DNA of 54,008 bases from NCBI GenBank assembly GCA_029990205.1, contig JAPEKQ010000018.1, positions 1 to 54,008 on the forward strand, given 5' to 3'. Positions 17,509-25,736 of the stretch are shown in pieces; the first letter of the stretch is position 1, and every line of letters begins with the position of its first letter. The translations under genes and the position numbers were made by a program. The stretch is from a bacterium. GTDB lineage: Bacteria > Joyebacterota > Joyebacteria > Joyebacterales > Joyebacteraceae. Under the pieces are notes generated by a model. The model was given only the letters and a program-made list of their open reading frames with translations. It had not been told where the DNA came from and made no database searches.

Positions 17509-18144
17509 GTGAAGAACATGCGATGGGCAAGACTCGTGTCGGCCGCTCTCATCATTCTTGTCGCGGGCGGTGCGATGACGGTCGGCTGCTCGGACTTCGT
17601 GAGCCCGGAGGAGGACGACAACGACGACGGGTATCCGCTCCGGACGTCGCACGCGAACACCGTCGAGAAGCTGAGGCAGGCATACGCGGCGATGGACACG
17701 ACCGCGTTCGAGGACTGCCTCGGCTCGACGTTCGAGTTCTGGTTGAACCCGGGCGACCTCAACGACCCACAGAACCCGCTCCCCCAGTACTGGGGCCAGA
17801 CGGAGGAGATGGGGATCGCGACGAACATGTTCGGGCCGGCAACCGATGTCCTGAGCATGTCGCTCACGCTCACGAAGCTCGGCGACGCCGTCGAGGTTCC
17901 CGGAGCGAACCCCGAAGATCCGTCCACCTGGCTGTGCACGTATGATGTGGACCTCTTCGTCTTCCTCCCCAACGACCTCACGCTCTGGGCGAACGCCGCC
18001 GCCCTGTTCACCGTCTCGGTCGATCCCGACGGGACCGGCCCCGCGGGCGAGACGCTCTGGGAGATCACGAAGTGGGAGGACATCGACGATCCTGCCCGCT
18101 CCGAAGAGTGCACGTGGGGCAGCATCAAGGCGATGTACCGATGA
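17509..18144 (+). CDS. Lipoprotein with one NTF2-like domain and WGxIK tail
   Basis: A 211-residue paralogue of the preceding gene's second half: VKNMRWARLV n-region, lipobox TVGC, SDFVSPEEDD linker, one NTF2-like domain (KLRQAYAAMDTTAFEDCL... ETLWEITKWEDI) and the tail WGSIKAMYR. The GTG start has AAGGA 7 nt upstream. The two lipoproteins are 104 nt apart and probably arose by duplication. Its stop codon overlaps the ATG of the CPBP protease gene (ATGA), so those two are translationally coupled. Confidence 0.85.
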   Translation: MKNMRWARLVSAALIILVAGGAMTVGCSDFVSPEEDDNDDGYPLRTSHANTVEKLRQAYAAMDTTAFEDCLGSTFEFWLNPGDLNDPQNPLPQYWGQTEEMGIATNMFGPATDVLSMSLTLTKLGDAVEVPGANPEDPSTWLCTYDVDLFVFLPNDLTLWANAAALFTVSVDPDGTGPAGETLWEITKWEDIDDPARSEECTWGSIKAMYR

Positions 18145-19121
18145 CGCTCGCTGCGGAGCGCGTCCGCATCCATCCCATCCTCGGTGTCGTGCTCTACTTC
18201 ATCGGCTACATCGTGGCGCTCATGGCCGTCTGGATCGCGGGTTCGATCGCGCTCGGCTTCCTCACGGCGTTCGGCGTCGTCCCGGAGCCGACCATCGACC
18301 CGGCGATGACGACGATGGATGTCGAGGCCATCCTTGCCGCACTCGGGCCTTGGTTCTTCCCGCTCATCATCGCGGTCGGGATCTTCACGATCATCTACAC
18401 GTGGCTGTTCGTGCGGTTCATCGAGGGACGACGGTTCTCGGCGCTTGGCATGCCGTTCCATCGCGGCTGGGGGCTGAGCTTCTGGAAGGGGGCCGGCATC
18501 GCGGCGGCGCTGCTCGCCGTCGCCTTCGCCGTCTCGGTCTGGTCCGGTGAGATCGAGGTGATCGGCTTCGCGCGGCCCGCCCCCGTGGGGCAGTCCGTGT
18601 CAGCCTACATGATCCTCTCGCTCGTCGGGTTCTTCATCGTGGGGATCTACGAGGAGCTGATGTTCCGGGGATACGTTCTCCAGCGGCTCGACGAGAAGGC
18701 CGGACGCATCGTCGCCATCGTCGTCTCGTCATTCCTCTTCGCGGTACTCCACTTCGCCAACCCCGGCGCAGGGTTCCTCAGCCTGTTCAACACCTGGATC
18801 ATCGGCGTCCTGCTCTGCGCGCTCTACTACCGGGGCCGCTCGCTCTGGACTCCCATCGGGTTCCACTTCGCGTGGAACTTCCTGCTCGGGATGTTCTTCT
18901 CGATGCCGGTCAGCGGTCTGCCCATCCACGGCATCCTCGAGATCGCCGAGACGTCGGAGGACGCTGCGGTCTCCGGAGCGATGTACGGGCCGGAGGGGGG
19001 ACTCGCCTCAACGATCGCCCTCGGCCTCTTCGCGGTCTGGCTCCTGTGGCGGCGAACGAAGCCGCAACCAGATGCGCCGGCTGACACCGAAGCACTTCCA
19101 CCGACCGACGAGCGGCTCTAG
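18141..19121 (+). CDS. CPBP-family intramembrane metalloprotease
   Basis: A 326-residue membrane protein with about eight hydrophobic segments and the CPBP (Abi/CAAX-like) motifs: EE-xxx-R in YEELMFRGYVL, FAVLHFANPG, and HFAWN in the last conserved segment. Family members cleave within the membrane; in bacteria they act in peptide maturation, immunity or sigma-factor control, but the substrate here is unknown. The ATG overlaps the lipoprotein stop by ATGA, so a link to the lipoproteins is plausible. Its TAG lies inside a CTAG shared with the convergent yjbQ stop. Confidence 0.9.
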   Translation: MTLAAERVRIHPILGVVLYFIGYIVALMAVWIAGSIALGFLTAFGVVPEPTIDPAMTTMDVEAILAALGPWFFPLIIAVGIFTIIYTWLFVRFIEGRRFSALGMPFHRGWGLSFWKGAGIAAALLAVAFAVSVWSGEIEVIGFARPAPVGQSVSAYMILSLVGFFIVGIYEELMFRGYVLQRLDEKAGRIVAIVVSSFLFAVLHFANPGAGFLSLFNTWIIGVLLCALYYRGRSLWTPIGFHFAWNFLLGMFFSMPVSGLPIHGILEIAETSEDAAVSGAMYGPEGGLASTIALGLFAVWLLWRRTKPQPDAPADTEALPPTDERL

Positions 19122-19513
19122 CCGACCGTCGAGACGTGGACCGTGCGCGTCCGAGGCCCGTCGAACTCACAGAAGAAGATCCCCTGCCACGTACCGAGCA
19201 TGAGCTTGCCGCCGCTGACGAGCACGAGTTCGGAGCACCCGACCAGCGATGACTTGATGTGGGCGTCCGAGTTCCCCTCGGCGTGTCGGTAATCGCTCCG
19301 CTTCGGGAAGGTCTCATCGAGCGTCGCAACGATATCGCGGACGACGTCGGGGTCGGCGCTCTCGTTGATGGTGATCCCGGCCGTCGTGTGCGGCGTGTAG
19401 ACGGCGACCGCTCCGTCGGTGACACCCAGCTCACGGACCGCGTCGGCGACTTCTCGCGTGATGCCGGCCATGCCGCTGCGGGCGGACGTCCTCACGGTGA
19501 AACTCTTGATCAT
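19118..19513 (-). CDS. yjbQ: YjbQ/UPF0047 family protein
   Basis: A 131-residue protein matching the UPF0047 family throughout: GAVAVYTPHTTAGITINE (with the two conserved His-adjacent positions), SSLVGCSELVLVSGGKLMLGTWQGIFFCEFDGPR. E. coli YjbQ has weak thiamine-phosphate synthase activity; the true role is uncertain. It has a promoter of its own. It converges with the CPBP gene and the two coding regions share four bases. Confidence 0.93.
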   Translation of the reverse strand: MIKSFTVRTSARSGMAGITREVADAVRELGVTDGAVAVYTPHTTAGITINESADPDVVRDIVATLDETFPKRSDYRHAEGNSDAHIKSSLVGCSELVLVSGGKLMLGTWQGIFFCEFDGPRTRTVHVSTVG

Positions 19514-19590
19514 CTATGCCCTCCGTCTGTTGTGTCGAGCGCCGGACGCGCGGGATCTCACGAAGCGCGCACCCATTTCCCGTGCGTTGC

Positions 19591-19620
19591 ATCCTAAAGA
19601 TGGGGATGAACCCATGTCAA
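19591..19620 (-). promoter_or_regulatory. Promoter of yjbQ
   Basis: Minus-strand TTGACA (19615-19620), 18-bp spacer, TAGGAT (19591-19596). It is back-to-back with the lemA promoter 10 bp away. Confidence 0.65.
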
Positions 19621-19629
19621 GGAACCCCC

Positions 19630-19659
19630 TTGACGCAGCCTGAATCCCGGCACTATAAC
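19630..19659 (+). promoter_or_regulatory. Promoter of the lemA operon
   Basis: TTGACG (19630-19635), 18-bp spacer, TATAAC (19654-19659), about 80 nt before lemA. Confidence 0.65.
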
Positions 19660-19738
19660 TAATGAAGAGAGTCCTCACAGGCAGAGGGGAGCCGCGGGTT
19701 CGCACACGCGTATGGCCGCGGCACCGAAGGAGGAATGC

Positions 19739-20281
19739 ATGCTTATCCTTATCGCTGTGATCATCGTCATCGTTCTCTACGTGATCGCCACGTACAACTC
19801 GCTCATCCAGCTCCGCAACCGCATCGAGAATGCGTGGTCGCAGATCGACGTGCAGCTCAAGCGCCGCGTCGACCTCGTCCCGAACCTGGTGAACACGGTC
19901 AAGGGATACGCCGCCCACGAGAAAGAGGTGTTCCAGAAGGTCACCGAGGCGCGCAGCGCTCTGATGGGCGCCCAGACCGTCAAGGACAGCTCGGACGCCA
20001 ACAACATGCTCACCGGCGCGCTCAAGACCCTGTTCGCCGTCGCCGAAGCCTACCCGGAACTCAAGGCCAACCAGAACTTCCTCATGCTCCAGGAAGAGCT
20101 CTCCGGCATCGAGAGCAAGATCGCCTACGCGCGGCAGTTCTACAACGACACCGTCCTCAAGTACGACAACAAGCGCCAGATGTTCCCGTCGAACATCATC
20201 GCGGGAATGTTCGGATTCAAGGAGCGCGAGTACTTCGAGGTGGAAGAGGGTTCGCGCGAGCCGGTGGAGGTCAAGTTCTAG
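19739..20281 (+). CDS. lemA: LemA family membrane protein
   Basis: A 180-residue protein with one N-terminal membrane helix ([19 protein letters not shown]) and the long helical LemA domain ([45 protein letters not shown]). LemA proteins are usually encoded with HtpX or other membrane peptidases and may scaffold them; the exact role is unknown. AAGGAGGA precedes the ATG with a 5-nt gap from GGAGG. It heads a three-gene operon with a 55-residue membrane protein and htpX. Confidence 0.95.
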   Translation: MLILIAVIIVIVLYVIATYNSLIQLRNRIENAWSQIDVQLKRRVDLVPNLVNTVKGYAAHEKEVFQKVTEARSALMGAQTVKDSSDANNMLTGALKTLFAVAEAYPELKANQNFLMLQEELSGIESKIAYARQFYNDTVLKYDNKRQMFPSNIIAGMFGFKEREYFEVEEGSREPVEVKF

Positions 20282-20316
20282 AACGACGGCCCGACCGGTC
20301 ACACCAGGAGGCACAC

Positions 20317-20484
20317 ATGTTCGGCACCATCGTGAGGATCATCCTCGCGCTTGTCTACCTGTACGCCGGCGGAGCGCTGCTCCTTGGAAGCAAGCGCTTC
20401 AAGGAAGAAGGCAAGGAGCCCAACCTCGTCATTCCGGCGGTGCTGCTTGTGCTTGCCTGTATCACGACGCTCGCGAACTGGTAG
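20317..20484 (+). CDS. 55-residue membrane protein between lemA and htpX
   Basis: A short protein starting MFGTIVRIILALVYLY with two hydrophobic segments (about 5-23 and 38-52) around a charged loop with SKRFKEEGKEP. The start has AGGAGG 5 nt upstream, 35 nt after lemA, and htpX begins 24 nt after its stop. The spacing, ribosome site and operon position support a real gene, although it is short. I do not recognise the family. It could be a small subunit or regulator of the LemA-HtpX pair. Confidence 0.75.
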   Translation: MFGTIVRIILALVYLYAGGALLLGSKRFKEEGKEPNLVIPAVLLVLACITTLANW

Positions 20485-20508
20485 CGGCAACACGCAGGAG
20501 TATCAGCG

Positions 20509-21399
20509 ATGTGGGAACAGATCAGCGCGAACAAGGCGAAGTCGACGGTTCTGCTCATTCTCTTCGTCGCCTTCGTGATCTTCCTCGGGTGGATATTCGG
20601 TGAGACAACGTCCCTCGGATACGCGGGACCCGTTCTCGCCGCGCTCGTCGCCGGCATCGGCGCGTTCGTCAGCTACTACAACAGTGACAAGATCGCGCTC
20701 GGCATCAGCAAGGCGAGGCCCGCCAGGCTCGAGGACCATCCGCACCTCTACCACTCCGTCGAGGGACTGGCCATCGCCGCGGGCATCCCGACGCCCAAGC
20801 TCTACATCATCGACGACAGCGCACCGAACGCGTTCGCGACCGGCCGCGACCCCGAGCACGCCGCTATCGCGGTCACCACGGGGCTCCTCTCGAAACTCAA
20901 TCGCGCCGAGCTCGAGGGCGTCGTCGCGCACGAGATGTCCCACGTCGCCAACTACGACACGAGGCTGATGACGATCACGGTGGTTCTCGTCGGCACGGTT
21001 GCGCTGGTGAGCGACTGGATGCTCCGGACCTTCTTCTGGGGCGGCGGTCGTCGGCGAAAGAGCACCGGCGGCGGCAATGCGGGGGTCATTCTCCTGATAG
21101 TCGCGATCGCGCTGGCGATCCTCTCCCCCATCATCGCTCAGTTGATCAAGCTCGCCATCTCGAGGAAGCGCGAGTTCCTCGCGGACGCCAACGGCGCACT
21201 GCTCACCCGATATCCGGAGGGGCTGGCGAGCGCGCTGTTGAAGATCTCCGGTGACCGTCAGCCGCTCGAGGTTGCGAACAAGGCGACGGCACATCTCTAC
21301 ATCGCCAATCCGCTCAAGGGACAGAAGGGCGCATTCAACAAGCTCTTCTCCACGCATCCGCCGGTGGAGGAACGCGTCGCGGCGCTTCGCGCGATGTAG
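20509..21399 (+). CDS. htpX: HtpX-type M48 membrane metalloprotease
   Basis: A 296-residue inner-membrane zinc protease. Two N-terminal membrane segments (about 13-30 and 37-55) come before the cytoplasmic protease domain with the zinc motif HEMSH (His141, Glu142, His145); the third ligand is the Glu in KREFLADANGA. Two further membrane segments lie at about 153-170 and 192-212. It ends STHPPVEERVAALRAM, typical of the family. HtpX degrades damaged membrane proteins under envelope stress. Last gene of the lemA operon. Confidence 0.95.
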   Translation: MWEQISANKAKSTVLLILFVAFVIFLGWIFGETTSLGYAGPVLAALVAGIGAFVSYYNSDKIALGISKARPARLEDHPHLYHSVEGLAIAAGIPTPKLYIIDDSAPNAFATGRDPEHAAIAVTTGLLSKLNRAELEGVVAHEMSHVANYDTRLMTITVVLVGTVALVSDWMLRTFFWGGGRRRKSTGGGNAGVILLIVAIALAILSPIIAQLIKLAISRKREFLADANGALLTRYPEGLASALLKISGDRQPLEVANKATAHLYIANPLKGQKGAFNKLFSTHPPVEERVAALRAM

Positions 21400-21467
21400 C
21401 AGCACGCTCGCATCTCGGCCCGCGGGACGAGACGGCGACGGGATCCGCGCTGCGGAAAGACAAGCAA

Positions 21468-21495
21468 AGAGGGGACGTCTGAAGACGTCCCCTCT
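21468..21495. terminator. Bidirectional terminator between htpX and the convergent gene
   Basis: A perfect 13-bp stem AGAGGGGACGTCT / AGACGTCCCCTCT with a 2-base centre. It is flanked by CAAGCAAAG on one side and CTCGTT on the other, so it can stop transcription from both convergent genes. Confidence 0.75.
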
Positions 21496-21541
21496 CTCGT
21501 TATCGTTCGGTGCGCACCGGCCGCGTCCGGCGCGGCGGGGT

Positions 21542-22174
21542 CTAGCGGTACAGAGCCTTGATCAGGCCCCAGTGCTTCTCCTCGGTCGGCGCCCAGGTGT
21601 TGCAGTCCGGCATCGGACCGAAGTAGTCGCACTCGATGCAGAAGTCGCCGGCCTTGATCATGAGCGCGCCGTAGTACATCTGGTCGCTGATCGGCATGCC
21701 GTAGGAGTGGAAGACCAGCACGGCGGAGCCGGCCGTCGGCGGGTCACAATCGAGCGACAGCCCACTGTTCTCCCAGGAGACGTGCAGCGTCGGGAGCCAG
21801 CAGTCCGGATCTTCCATCGCCACTCCACCCAACCACTGGATCTGATCGATCGGTTCTCCGGTCGCCGTGGTGCACTGACCGGCGGTCTCGCTGTACGACT
21901 CGATAGGGATGATGTACAGCTGCTGGATCGGGTCGTCCGGATTGTAGAACGGGCAATCGACGAGGTGATCGAGGTTGAGCATGAAGCGGTCGGGTGACCC
22001 GTTCTCGTTGAAGTCCCAGTTCACGGTGATGGCGTACTCATAGTAGTCCTCGCCCTGTGCGATCGACACCTCACCGGTCGCGCCGCACGCAACAATAGCC
22101 ATTGCCGGAAGAGCGAAGACAGCACTCAAGAGAATCGCCAGGACTCCCGCGCACATACGTCTGACCAGTTTCAT
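21542..22174 (-). CDS. Secreted protein with WGxIK tail
   Basis: A 210-residue exported protein with a signal peptide (MKLVRRMCAGVL ... PAMA) and a Cys-rich mature part (about nine cysteines), not recognised. Its text (YAITVNWDFNENGSPDRF, WENSGLSLDCDPPTAGSAVL) suggests a beta-rich fold that is unrelated to the NTF2-like lipoproteins at 16-18 kb, yet it ends HWGLIKALYR, the same tail. ATG 22174 is chosen over an upstream frame extension because GAGGTG lies just before it and the signal peptide starts there. It is a single gene with palindromes upstream. Confidence 0.78.
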   Translation of the reverse strand: MKLVRRMCAGVLAILLSAVFALPAMAIVACGATGEVSIAQGEDYYEYAITVNWDFNENGSPDRFMLNLDHLVDCPFYNPDDPIQQLYIIPIESYSETAGQCTTATGEPIDQIQWLGGVAMEDPDCWLPTLHVSWENSGLSLDCDPPTAGSAVLVFHSYGMPISDQMYYGALMIKAGDFCIECDYFGPMPDCNTWAPTEEKHWGLIKALYR

Positions 22175-22270
22175 GATGCACCTCGCGGTTGATACCAAAT
22201 GCCGATATGGAAGCCCGGCCCCTCTCGAGACCATACGCTTCCGACCCCATGAACTAAGAAGAACACAGAC

Positions 22271-22346
22271 GACAACGGTTGTCAATAATACAACCGACTA
22301 AATCGCTCAACTTCTGCATCGGTGTCATGCTACAGCATACACCGAT
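22271..22346. promoter_or_regulatory. Palindromes upstream of the secreted-protein gene
   Basis: GACAAC-G-GTTGTC (22271-22283) overlaps a minus-strand TTGACA (22280-22285) that could be a -35 box, though no good -10 follows. Further upstream ATCGGTGT-C-ATGCT-AC-AGCAT-ACACCGAT (22318-22346) is a near-perfect hairpin. These may be operators of this gene. Confidence 0.4.
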
Positions 22347-22389
22347 TCACCCCGATGATACCACAAGAGACTATGTTCTGCAAGAAGCT

Positions 22390-22436
22390 TGCCGGGGCGT
22401 CGGTTGCCCCGCCAGGCGGGCCTGTGGAGCCCGGCA
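22390..22436 (-). terminator. Possible terminator after polX
   Basis: Long interrupted stem between TGCCGGG and CCCGGCA with an inner GGGGC / GCCCC hairpin, about 55 nt past the polX stop. There is no T tract. Confidence 0.35.
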
Positions 22437-22489
22437 GGAGTGCCAGAGAGACCCGGACGGTCGGCCGATCGGGCTTCCTCATCGGACTC

Positions 22490-24214
22490 CTAGCGCGCCG
22501 GTCCGCTGCGTGAGAGGTGTTTCAGGAGGGCTCTCCTGTCCAGCGTGTTCAGGATTGACTGAGGAGCCAGCCACGCGCGGCGTGCCGTGTGCACGCCGAT
22601 ATCCATCATCCATCCCTGCGACGGATCGTGCGAATCGGTTCCCAGCGAGATCATGACACCCATCTCAACAGCTCTCCGGGCGTGGATGTCGTTCAGGTCC
22701 ACGCGTTCGTCGTGGCAGTTGATCTCGAGCGCGGTCCCCGTCTCCGCGGCCGCGCGCATCACCGCGTCGAGGTCGACGGCATACGGCTCGCGCCGTTCGA
22801 TGAGTCGCCCGGTGGGATGCCCGATGATGTCGACGTTGGGATTCTCCATCGCCGAGATGATGCGTCCGGTGATCTGTTCCTGTGACTGCTCGAACCCGGA
22901 GTGGATCGAAGCGATGACCACGTCGAGTCCCGAGAGGATCTCGTCAGGATAGTCGACGCTCCCGTCCGACTTGATGTCGGCCTCGGTGCCCTTGAGGATC
23001 CGGAAGCCGCGGAGCTTCTTGTTGATCCGGTCGATCTCCTCTCCCTGCTCGAGCAGCCGCTCCTCCGAGAGACCGTTCGCGATGCTCAGGGACTGCGAGT
23101 GGTCGCTGATGATGATGTACTCGTACCCGCGCCGCTTCGCCGCCCGCGCCACCTCCTCGATCGACGCGAACCCGTCGCTCCAGCTCGTGTGATGATGGAG
23201 ATCGCCCCGGATATCCTCCGAGGTGACGAGCGTTGGAAGACTCCGGTCGAGCGCGGCCTCGACCTCGCCGCGGTCCTCGCGGAGTTCCGGTGCGATCCAC
23301 GGCATTCCGAGTTTCCGGTAGACCGCCTTCTCGGTCTTCGCGGCGACGCGGTCATCGCCTGAGAACAGACCGTACTCGCTGAGCTTGAGACCCTTCTTCC
23401 GCGCGATCCCGCGGAGCCGGACGTTGTGCTCCTTCGATCCGGTGAAGTACATCAGCGCGGCGCCCCACTCGGCCGCCGCGATGACGCGGAGGTCGATCTG
23501 GAGCGCGTCGTCCATCCGAACGCTCGCCTTCGTCGTCCCCGACGCGAGGACGTCGACGACGCCGTCCATCCCGACGAACGCTTCGATGACGGCCTTCGGG
23601 TCGGAACCGGTCACGAGGATATCGAGGTCACCGATGGTCGATCGCCACCGTCTCGCCGACCCGGCGAGACTGACGTCCTTGACGCCCTTGACGCCGCGGA
23701 GCAGCTCGATGATGCGGTCCGCCACAGGGAGCGCCGCGCCGAGGAGCGTTCGACCGCTCCGGGATTCGTACGCGCGGACACCGCCCTGGATCTTCAGTAC
23801 CTTCTTCGGACCCATGCCCGGCAGCTCGAGGATCTTCCTGCTGCGAAGCGCGCGCTTGAGCTGCCTCAGCGTGCGGACGTTGAGCTCGCGCCAGAGCATC
23901 CCGACGGTCTTCGGGCCAAGCCCCGGGATCTCCAGGAGCTCAGCAAGCTTCGGCGGGATCTCCTTCCTGACGGATTCGTACCCGAACATCTCGCCGGTCT
24001 CGAGATAGTCAACGATCGCGTCGGCCGTCCCCTGGCCGATCCCCGGCAGTTCGGTGAGCTCACCCGAGGCGGCGAGTTCGGCGATGTCGACCGTCAGGTC
24101 TTCGACGACGCGCGCCGCGCGGCGGTACGCGTTGATGCGAAACCGGTTCGCGTCGAGGATCTCGAGAATGTCTGCGGTCGCGTGGAAGAGACGCGCGATC
24201 TCTCTGTTCTTCAT
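22490..24214 (-). CDS. polX: DNA polymerase X with PHP domain
   Basis: A 574-residue repair polymerase. The N-terminal part has helix-hairpin-helix motifs (ELPGIGQGTADAI about 55-67, EIPGLGPKTVGML 95-107, ELPGMGPKKVLKI 130-142). The pol-beta palm has GS-x9-GDLDILV (185-201) and the third catalytic Asp in QIDLR (241). The C-terminal PHP phosphoesterase domain starts GDLHHHTSWSDG (337-348) and has ISDHSQS, giving 3'-5' exonuclease or AP-endonuclease activity. It fills short gaps in base-excision repair. The start lies 2 nt after the rtcB stop with AAGGG upstream, so the frame extension further upstream was rejected. Confidence 0.95.
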   Translation of the reverse strand: MKNREIARLFHATADILEILDANRFRINAYRRAARVVEDLTVDIAELAASGELTELPGIGQGTADAIVDYLETGEMFGYESVRKEIPPKLAELLEIPGLGPKTVGMLWRELNVRTLRQLKRALRSRKILELPGMGPKKVLKIQGGVRAYESRSGRTLLGAALPVADRIIELLRGVKGVKDVSLAGSARRWRSTIGDLDILVTGSDPKAVIEAFVGMDGVVDVLASGTTKASVRMDDALQIDLRVIAAAEWGAALMYFTGSKEHNVRLRGIARKKGLKLSEYGLFSGDDRVAAKTEKAVYRKLGMPWIAPELREDRGEVEAALDRSLPTLVTSEDIRGDLHHHTSWSDGFASIEEVARAAKRRGYEYIIISDHSQSLSIANGLSEERLLEQGEEIDRINKKLRGFRILKGTEADIKSDGSVDYPDEILSGLDVVIASIHSGFEQSQEQITGRIISAMENPNVDIIGHPTGRLIERREPYAVDLDAVMRAAAETGTALEINCHDERVDLNDIHARRAVEMGVMISLGTDSHDPSQGWMMDIGVHTARRAWLAPQSILNTLDRRALLKHLSRSGPAR

Positions 24215-24216
24215 GT

Positions 24217-25677
24217 CTATCCCTTCACGACCCCGAGCGGCTTGAGACGTGCAACCTTCGCTGCGATTCCGGCCCGGTCGACGACATCGACGACCGACGC
24301 CACATCCTTGTACGCCCGCGGCATCTCCTCGGCGAGCGTGGACTTCCCCGTCGCCATCACGACGACGCCCATCGCGTCGAGTTCGGAGCGCAGGTCCCGA
24401 CCGCGAGCGTCCTTCTTCGCGCGCGAGCGTGACATCACGCGCCCAGCGCCGTGGCACGAACTCCCGAACGTCTCAGCCATCGCCCGCTCGGTCCCCGCGC
24501 AGACGAACGACTCCGTCCCCATGTCGCCGGGGATGAGCACGGGCTGCCCGACGGCGCGATACCGCGACGGCACGTCGGGATGCCCGTCCGGGAACGCCCG
24601 GGTCGCGCCCTTGCGGTGGACGCAGAGCGTACGCTCGCGTCCGTCGGTCGTGTGACGTTCCATCTTCGCGATGTTGTGACACACATCATAGACCAGCCGG
24701 AGTCCGAGAGCCGGCTCGGTCGCGTCGAACACCCTGGCAACCGCGCGTCGCGCGAGCGTCATGAGGATCTGGCGATTGGCCCACGCGTAGTTGGCGGCGC
24801 ACGCCATCCCGGCGAGATAGCGCTCGCCCTCCGGCGAGAGCACCGGGGCGCACGCGAGCTGACGGTCGGGAAGCCGGATCTCGTATCGCTCCGCGGCGCG
24901 CTGCATCACGTCGAGCGAGTCGTCGCAGACCTGGTATCCCAGTCCGCGCGAGCCCGAGTGGACCATGAGCGTCATCATCCCCGGCTCCAGACCGTACGCG
25001 CGCGCGGCCTCATCGTCGTAGACCTCATCGACATAGCCGACCTCGAGGAAATGATTGCCCGAACCAAGCGTCCCGAGCTGATTGCGCCCACGCTCGATCG
25101 CCCGCTTCCCCACCGCATCCGGGTCGGCGGTCGTGAGCCTGCCCGACTCCTCAGTGTGCTCGAGGTCGGTCGCGGTCCCGTAGCCGCTCTCGACTGCCCA
25201 CGCCGCGCCGTCTCGCATCACCGCGCCGACATCGCGCGTGGACAGCTTCCCGATGGCGCCGCTCGAGCCGACGCCGCACGGCACGTCGCGGAACATGGCC
25301 GTCACGATCTCCCGGATCCGCGAGACGGCGTCCTCCTTCGGAACGGTGCTCGCGATCAGCCGAACTCCGCAGTTGATGTCGTAGCCGACGCCGCCCGGTG
25401 AGATGACGCCGCCCTCGCGGGGATCGGTCGCGGCGACGCCGCCGATCGGGAATCCGTATCCCCAGTGTATGTCGGGCATCGCGAGGGAGTACCCGACGAT
25501 GCCGGGCAGATGCGCGACGTTGGACACCTGGAGCGTCCCGTTGTCGGCGAGGACGGCCGGGAGGAGTCGCTCGTCCGCGTAGACTCGACCCGGCACGCGC
25601 ATCCCTCCCGTGCGCGGAAGCTCCCAGATGAACTCCGTCACCTGCCTGAGTTCGGGTGTCTTGTCCCTCTTGCCCAT
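24217..25677 (-). CDS. rtcB: RNA ligase RtcB
   Basis: A 486-residue GTP-dependent RNA ligase that joins 2',3'-cyclic phosphate (3'-phosphate) and 5'-OH ends. The metal and guanylate-binding motifs are present: GVGYDINCGVRL, GTLGSGNHFLEVG, MVHSGSRGLG, HNIAKMERH, and SSCHGAGR with the histidine that becomes guanylylated. It sits between archease, its activating partner, upstream (59 nt) and polX downstream (2 nt). This points to nucleic-acid repair or RNA healing. No RtcA or RtcR-type regulator is present, and no sigma-54 site was seen here. Confidence 0.97.
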   Translation of the reverse strand: MGKRDKTPELRQVTEFIWELPRTGGMRVPGRVYADERLLPAVLADNGTLQVSNVAHLPGIVGYSLAMPDIHWGYGFPIGGVAATDPREGGVISPGGVGYDINCGVRLIASTVPKEDAVSRIREIVTAMFRDVPCGVGSSGAIGKLSTRDVGAVMRDGAAWAVESGYGTATDLEHTEESGRLTTADPDAVGKRAIERGRNQLGTLGSGNHFLEVGYVDEVYDDEAARAYGLEPGMMTLMVHSGSRGLGYQVCDDSLDVMQRAAERYEIRLPDRQLACAPVLSPEGERYLAGMACAANYAWANRQILMTLARRAVARVFDATEPALGLRLVYDVCHNIAKMERHTTDGRERTLCVHRKGATRAFPDGHPDVPSRYRAVGQPVLIPGDMGTESFVCAGTERAMAETFGSSCHGAGRVMSRSRAKKDARGRDLRSELDAMGVVVMATGKSTLAEEMPRAYKDVASVVDVVDRAGIAAKVARLKPLGVVKG

Positions 25678-25736
25678 GCGATTCCCCCGGCGGAGACCCC
25701 CGCGCGCTCCGAGTCATCCCGCAACGGTGTCGCGTG

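Noticed and set aside
16409-17530. 373-codon minus-strand frame opposite the first NTF2-like lipoprotein
   Set aside because: The plus strand has signal peptide, lipobox, internal duplication and a paralogue, so this frame is a shadow.
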